DNA of 64,000 nucleotides from Prosopis cineraria (taxonomy: Eukaryota; Streptophyta; Magnoliopsida; Fabales; Fabaceae). Numbering within the stretch: the stretch's first letter is position 1; every line of letters begins with the position of its first letter. The notes beneath the pieces are model-generated. The model was given only the letters and a program-made list of their open reading frames with translations. It had not been told where the DNA came from and made no database searches. The DNA lies in assembly GCF_029017545.1 (NCBI RefSeq), contig NW_026555335.1:40834616-40898615 (forward strand), given 5' to 3'. The position numbers were made by a program, and so were the translations under genes. This document shows, one piece after another, positions 62,150-64,000 of this stretch.

Positions 62150-63117
62150 ATGGCTGCAATTGCTTCGAGGTTCATCAAGTGTGTGACCGTAGGAGACGGA
62201 GCTGTGGGGAAGACATGCATGCTTATTGGCTATACAAGCAATAAATTTCCTACGGTATGTTTTGCTCTCTTTTTTTCTTGTTTTGGCAGAGATCTATCCC
62301 AGTCTTGGCCTTTTCCCCCTTGGGTCTATGCTTATGCTTCCCGAATTTTCATTTTTCTCGTACGATCTTCATAGCTTCACCAAAGCAATGTTTTTTATTA
62401 TGCGTCTATATCTGTGTTGGCGCACCTCGAGGCCGTGCAAGGAACCCATTATTTTGTGATTCGAAGATCAAGGGTAGAAGAACGCACTTGTCATCTGGGT
62501 TTCCACCATATGATGCTATTGTTGCTTCTGTTGAATGTTTCTGCTCATGTTTTAGGCTCTGATTTTGCTTTTCCCCTACGTGGGAAATCTGCTTGGGGGT
62601 GGTTATCTGTACTACATTCCCACGATGTTTGATAATTTCAGTGCAAATGTGGTCGTTGAAGGCACAACTGTCAATTTAGGCCTCTGGGACACAGCTGGTA
62701 TATATACAGAGATTTGAGACTCGTCATAGTATTTTTAAGTTAGACAAAATTAATTGGGGGAAAATGCTTGTTTCAAACTTTATATTCACGTGCCTGGAAG
62801 AATTTTGTCAATTTGGAATGGTTGGTTTGTTATGCTCCATGTACCTCCAAATCTTTTGTACGGCAAGAGGATTGCAATAGATTGAGGCCTCTGAGCTATG
62901 GGGGGCAGATGTCTTTGTCTTGGCTTTTTCTTTAGTTAGCCGTGCAAGCTATGAGAATGTATTGAAGAAGGTACGGTTGTGTAGTTATAGTGTTGTTATT
63001 TTGACATTAATTAGAAATTTTTGTTTTCTCTCTAATTTGTATGCACCGGCCAGTGGATCCCTGCACTCCAACATTTTGCTCCTGGCATCCCATTGCTACT
63101 AGTTGGCACCAAATTGG
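62150..63117 (+). pseudogene. Type-II ROP (RAC) small GTPase gene, broken
   Basis: ROPs are plant Rho GTPases that act at the plasma membrane in polarity and hormone signalling. Four exons are visible. Exon 1 (62150-62254) reads MAAIASRFIKCVTVGDGAVG, then KTCMLIGYTSNKFPT, with the P-loop intact. Exon 2 (about 62611-62697) reads YIPTMFDNFSANVVVEGTTV, then NLGLWDTAG. Exon 3 (62862-62970) reads QEDCNRLRPLSY, then GADVFVLAFSLVSRASYENV. Exon 4 (63054-63117) reads WIPALQHFAPGIPLLLVGTK, then L. Family members read LICYTSN and PTVFDNFS here. Lesions: no AG stands before exon 2 (TCTGTAC) or exon 3 (TTTGTAC), and one base is missing in the G run after SY in exon 3, which shifts the frame into a TAG. 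No fifth exon is visible before the window ends, so the 3' half is absent or lies beyond. Confidence 0.8.
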
Positions 63118-64000
63118 GTAAGTCACCAAGCTCAAGCATTAATCTCTAGTATTTTTGTCAGCTTAACGGTGTTTTGTCTTGAGATTGTTGGTTGTCTTTG
63201 CCAAATTATTTCATAAAACTTGATACAAATACAAGGCAAAATAAGGCTTTCCCTTCTAAAGCACATATTTCCTAATTGGCACCAGAATCACAGCCACATG
63301 CCTGTGTAGATACAATTGATTATTTAGATTGGATGTATACTCGTTTGACCAAGGTATTTGATATCTTGTTTGACACAATTGATCTAGTTCTTCATAATTT
63401 TTTTTTAATGAAACTTTGCATACATTCTGTTTAAAACAAATTCTATTGTTATTGAGCAGTAGATTTCAGATAGATTCCTGATTGTGTCAGCCACACTAAA
63501 TATGGCAAGGATACTTGCTGTTTCTACTGACGTTTATCTTTGTATATTTTTCCCTTTAAAACATGCTAATGAGCTATCAGTTAAATTATGTTCAACTATC
63601 AATGCAAACTTCTATGGCAAGCTAATTGACAGGAGGACCTTCTGCTGCAAAAATCTCTTATGCCATTGATATCCCAAAATGGTTCTTCAATATTGTCACC
63701 TGCCATCCGTGTTGAGTGAATTAGTCCCTTGTGAAACAATCTGATATGATAAAGTCTACTGCTCATAGTAATATTTGCAATTTATAAGTAAGAATTAAGG
63801 GATGACTGATTTTAGTTAGGCGTGAAGCAAATGTTGACTGTCAATACCAATAAAGCCACCAAGTTTTTTTTTTTTTTTTTTTGCCATCACCAAGGCTGTT
63901 AGATTAACTGAATTTAGGTAAACACATAACGGGGATGATCACTTAATCTAGACTCATAAGGATTTACCTGCATTAATAAATAGCTACACAAGAATTATAA
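63118..64000. other. Downstream of the ROP pseudogene
   Basis: It should hold the next ROP intron and the exon beginning DLRED, but I find no such exon. A T run lies near 63865-63882. The open frame at 63484-63669 does not resemble ROP. Confidence 0.4.

Noticed and set aside
62600..62870. U12-type AT-AC introns explaining the AC before ROP exons 2 and 3
   Set aside because: The matching donors are GTATGT and GTATAT, not ATATCCTT or GTATCCTT, and the frameshift in exon 3 would remain.
1..64000. A novel defence or biosynthetic gene cluster
   Set aside because: The genes are unrelated single plant housekeeping or regulatory genes separated by repeats; no co-organised system was found.

Overview
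The window reads as nuclear DNA of a core eudicot plant. It is AT-rich, its genes are intron-containing, and every recognised protein is a plant family (RDR2, ATL RING-H2, DEG9, a plant HIG1/RCF1 protein, a type-II ROP). The rest is typical plant repeat: L1-type LINEs, LTR retrotransposon debris and MITEs. I cannot name the genus. There is nothing bacterial, no CRISPR array, and I saw no tRNA or rRNA gene.

Layout. 0.8-1.3 kb: a one-exon plant-specific gene of unknown function. 2.6-6.35 kb: an old LTR unit holding a MITE. 7.35-11.96 kb (-): RDR2, the RNA-dependent RNA polymerase of RNA-directed DNA methylation, in four exons. 12.3-13.1 kb: a TIR DNA element. 13.7-16.0 kb: LINE and Copia debris. 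16.97-18.0 kb (-): an ATL RING-H2 E3 ubiquitin ligase. 19.9-21.4 kb (-): a ubiquitin-conjugating E2 pseudogene that kept its introns. 22.7-32.8 kb: a decayed LINE split by a 3.0-kb solo LTR, meeting a second LINE remnant on the opposite strand. 34.2-35.9 kb (-): a HIG1/RCF1 mitochondrial protein in two exons. 38.4-43.3 kb (-): DEG9, a nuclear Deg/HtrA serine protease in nine coding exons, probably with a 5'-UTR intron reaching 44.5 kb. 44.7-46.9 kb: a MITE pair and a 120-bp tandem repeat. 48.57-48.83 kb: a Stowaway-like MITE. 50.2-61.1 kb: a stack of solo LTRs nested in one another. 62.1-63.1 kb: a type-II ROP GTPase gene broken by a frameshift and lost splice acceptors.

The best structural result is the nest. 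An LTR-like unit (50286-61080 once its insertions are removed, about 3.0 kb) sits inside an older TIR DNA element. It was itself hit by a Copia-type solo LTR (51029-52803, target duplication TTTAT) and by two reverse-oriented members of its own family (53936-56987, CTAAT; 57574-60494, TTATA). A fourth member (25500-28503, AGAGG) interrupts the LINE. All of them have TG...CA-type ends, and none has an internal coding region.

The genes do not form one pathway. RDR2 supports silencing of repeats like those around it. The RING ligase and the dead E2 both belong to ubiquitin transfer, but nothing here shows that they work together.
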